A DNA stretch of 7,037 nt from Pseudomonadota bacterium (GTDB lineage: Bacteria; Pseudomonadota; Alphaproteobacteria; Rhizobiales; Rhizobiaceae): assembly GCA_023433855.1 (NCBI GenBank), contig JAEYTV010000332.1:1-7037 (forward strand), read 5' to 3'. The position numbers and the translations under genes are program-made. The notes below the pieces were generated by a model, which was given only the letters and a program-made list of their open reading frames with translations, did no database searches and was not told where the DNA came from. The number at the start of each line of letters is the position of its first letter. Positions within the stretch are counted from its first letter, which is position 1. Shown here piece after piece: positions 6,399 through 7,037 of this stretch.

Positions 6399-6407
6399 TG
6401 TGGCCGG
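6387..6407 (-). repeat. Inverted repeat / mRNA hairpin between the DUF2065 gene and degP
   Basis: CCGGCC (6387-6392) and GGCCGG (6402-6407) form a perfect 6-bp all-GC stem with a 9-base loop. On the minus-strand transcript the hairpin starts one base after the DUF2065 stop codon. The bases that follow (UUGCAGGG) lack the U-tract of an intrinsic terminator, so mRNA 3'-end stabilisation, pausing or partial attenuation is more likely. The loop contains the TTGACA hexamer of the candidate degP promoter. Confidence 0.5.
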
Positions 6408-6408
6408 G

Positions 6409-6594
6409 TCATCCGCGAACGATCCAGACAATCAACACACCGAGAGCGACGGCCGAGATACCCGCCACCCGCAACGTTTGCGGCGGCGTTTCCGCCGCCG
6501 CTACAAGCATCCGCATGGCCAAGCCGGGGGCTGCCGCCCAAAGTAGCCCCTCGATCACCAGAACGAGGCCCATGCCGACAGCAAAATCGCTCAT
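6409..6594 (-). CDS. DUF2065 (YjeT-like) small inner-membrane protein
   Basis: This 61-residue protein is almost entirely two hydrophobic helices. The first is about residues 5-24 (VGMGLVLVIEGLLWAA) and the second about 42-59 (RVAGISAVALGVLIVWIV). They are joined by a short loop with AAAETPPQ and followed by a single Arg. The size, the helix-hairpin layout and the GL-hhh-EG-hh-A-P pattern in the first helix match DUF2065, the family of E. coli YjeT, which also lies directly downstream of hflC. The ATG overlaps the hflC stop by ATGA with no clear ribosome binding site, so it is probably coupled to hflC translation. Its function is unknown. The conserved position suggests, but does not show, a role with the HflKC-FtsH membrane complex. 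A very stable hairpin lies within its coding sequence. Confidence 0.85.
   Translation of the reverse strand: MSDFAVGMGLVLVIEGLLWAAAPGLAMRMLVAAAETPPQTLRVAGISAVALGVLIVWIVRG
6480..6501 (-). repeat. 9-bp GC hairpin with GAAA tetraloop inside the DUF2065 coding region
   Basis: On the transcribed (minus) strand GCGGCGGCG-GAAA-CGCCGCCGC is a perfect nine-pair, all-GC stem closed by a GNRA tetraloop. It encodes Ala32 to Pro38 and the first base of the next codon (Gln39), that is, the loop between the two membrane helices. No U-tract follows, so it is not an intrinsic terminator. It could slow ribosomes between the two membrane segments or protect mRNA from 3' exonucleases, or simply reflect GCG and CCG codon preference. 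Confidence 0.55.
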
Positions 6595-7037
6595 TGTTTG
6601 GGTTGCGCCACGACTGGAGCAGATCTGCTGGCCGTCGTTCCCGGAGATACGGATTCCGAGAAGTAGCGGAAGAAGTCACGGAAGTGCTCCGATTCCGGAG
6701 AAATCACCATCCGCGTATCGCCTCGCTTGAGCGCCGTCTCGTAGGCCTCCATTGAGCGCAGGAACTGGTAGAATTCCGGATCCTGGCCGAAAGCTTCATT
6801 CGAAATGCGCGCCCGCTCGGCATCGCCGTCGCCGCGCTGACGCCGGGCGTCGCGATCCGCCTCGGCGCGCATCACGGTCACCTGACGATCAGCCTCGGCC
6901 TTGATGCGCCGTGACTGCTCCTCGCCCTGGGCGCGGAATTCAGCCGCTTCACGCTGACGATCCGTCTTCATCCGCTCGTAAATCGACGCGGAGTTCTGCG
7001 GCGGAAGATCGACGCGCTTGATGCGCACATCGACAAC
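6591..7037 (-). CDS. hflC: HflC, C-terminal part (protease modulator, SPFH/band-7 family); 5' end outside window
   Basis: HflC and HflK form a large inner-membrane assembly that encloses and modulates the FtsH protease, with most of the mass in the periplasm. Only the last 148 codons are present; the frame is open to the window edge, so the membrane anchor and most of the SPFH domain are missing. The visible part begins VVDVRIKRVDLPPQN, the end of the SPFH core in HflC, then a long charged helix (SIYERMKTDRQREAAEFRAQGEE and on, with repeated RAEADRDA-like segments). The conserved ending follows: DPEFYQFLRSMEAYE, then GDTRMVISPESEHF. The final 20 or so residues are a Ser/Pro/Ala tail. The stop overlaps the DUF2065 start by ATGA. 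hflK should lie immediately upstream, beyond 7037. Confidence 0.95.
   Translation of the reverse strand, partial: VVDVRIKRVDLPPQNSASIYERMKTDRQREAAEFRAQGEEQSRRIKAEADRQVTVMRAEADRDARRQRGDGDAERARISNEAFGQDPEFYQFLRSMEAYETALKRGDTRMVISPESEHFRDFFRYFSESVSPGTTASRSAPVVAQPKQ

Noticed and set aside
6288..6431. N-terminal extension of degP from the ATG at 6431
   Set aside because: It would put 48 residues in front of a clear signal peptide and overlap the DUF2065 gene. The ribosome binding site supports 6287.

Overview
The window looks like a piece of a high-GC alphaproteobacterial chromosome, most likely Hyphomicrobiales (Rhizobiaceae or Phyllobacteriaceae type). The clues are the gene content (hflC, a DUF2065 gene, degP, serB and miaA packed together), the rhizobial style of the SerB N-terminus, and GC-rich third codon positions. 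I see no insertion sequence, prophage, CRISPR array, tRNA or rRNA, and no clear sign of recent transfer.

Left part (1-2360): a 165 bp divergent promoter region separates two transcription units. Leftward is a candidate 18-codon leader peptide, rich in Ile, Leu and Val and apparently translated from a leaderless transcript. It probably belongs to an attenuator for a branched-chain amino acid operon outside the window; ilvI-ilvH next to miaA is the arrangement I recall from rhizobial and Brucella genomes. Rightward is a large HerA-type DUF87 hexameric ATPase with a long Pro/Arg-rich tail and no nuclease partner in view.

Middle part (2367-4732): miaA (tRNA A37 dimethylallyltransferase) runs leftward and serB (phosphoserine phosphatase) runs rightward. 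Their start codons abut in the palindrome CATATG, leaving no intergenic DNA. serB overlaps a GNAT-family N-acetyltransferase gene by ATGA.

Right part (4737-7037): a leftward cluster hflC (cut by the window edge), a two-helix DUF2065 protein, and degP (periplasmic Do-type protease). This is an envelope protein quality-control module: HflC with HflK scaffolds FtsH in the inner membrane, and DegP handles misfolded periplasmic proteins. Two strong hairpins and a possible promoter lie between hflC and degP and could set the ratio of the products.

The window is extremely compact. Convergent gaps are 6 bp (herA/miaA) and 4 bp (GNAT/degP) with no evident terminator. I did not find a clearly new multi-gene system. 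The best leads are the leaderless leader peptide, the abutting start codons, the orphan HerA ATPase, and the structured hflC-degP segment. All promoter, hairpin and start-site calls were made by eye.
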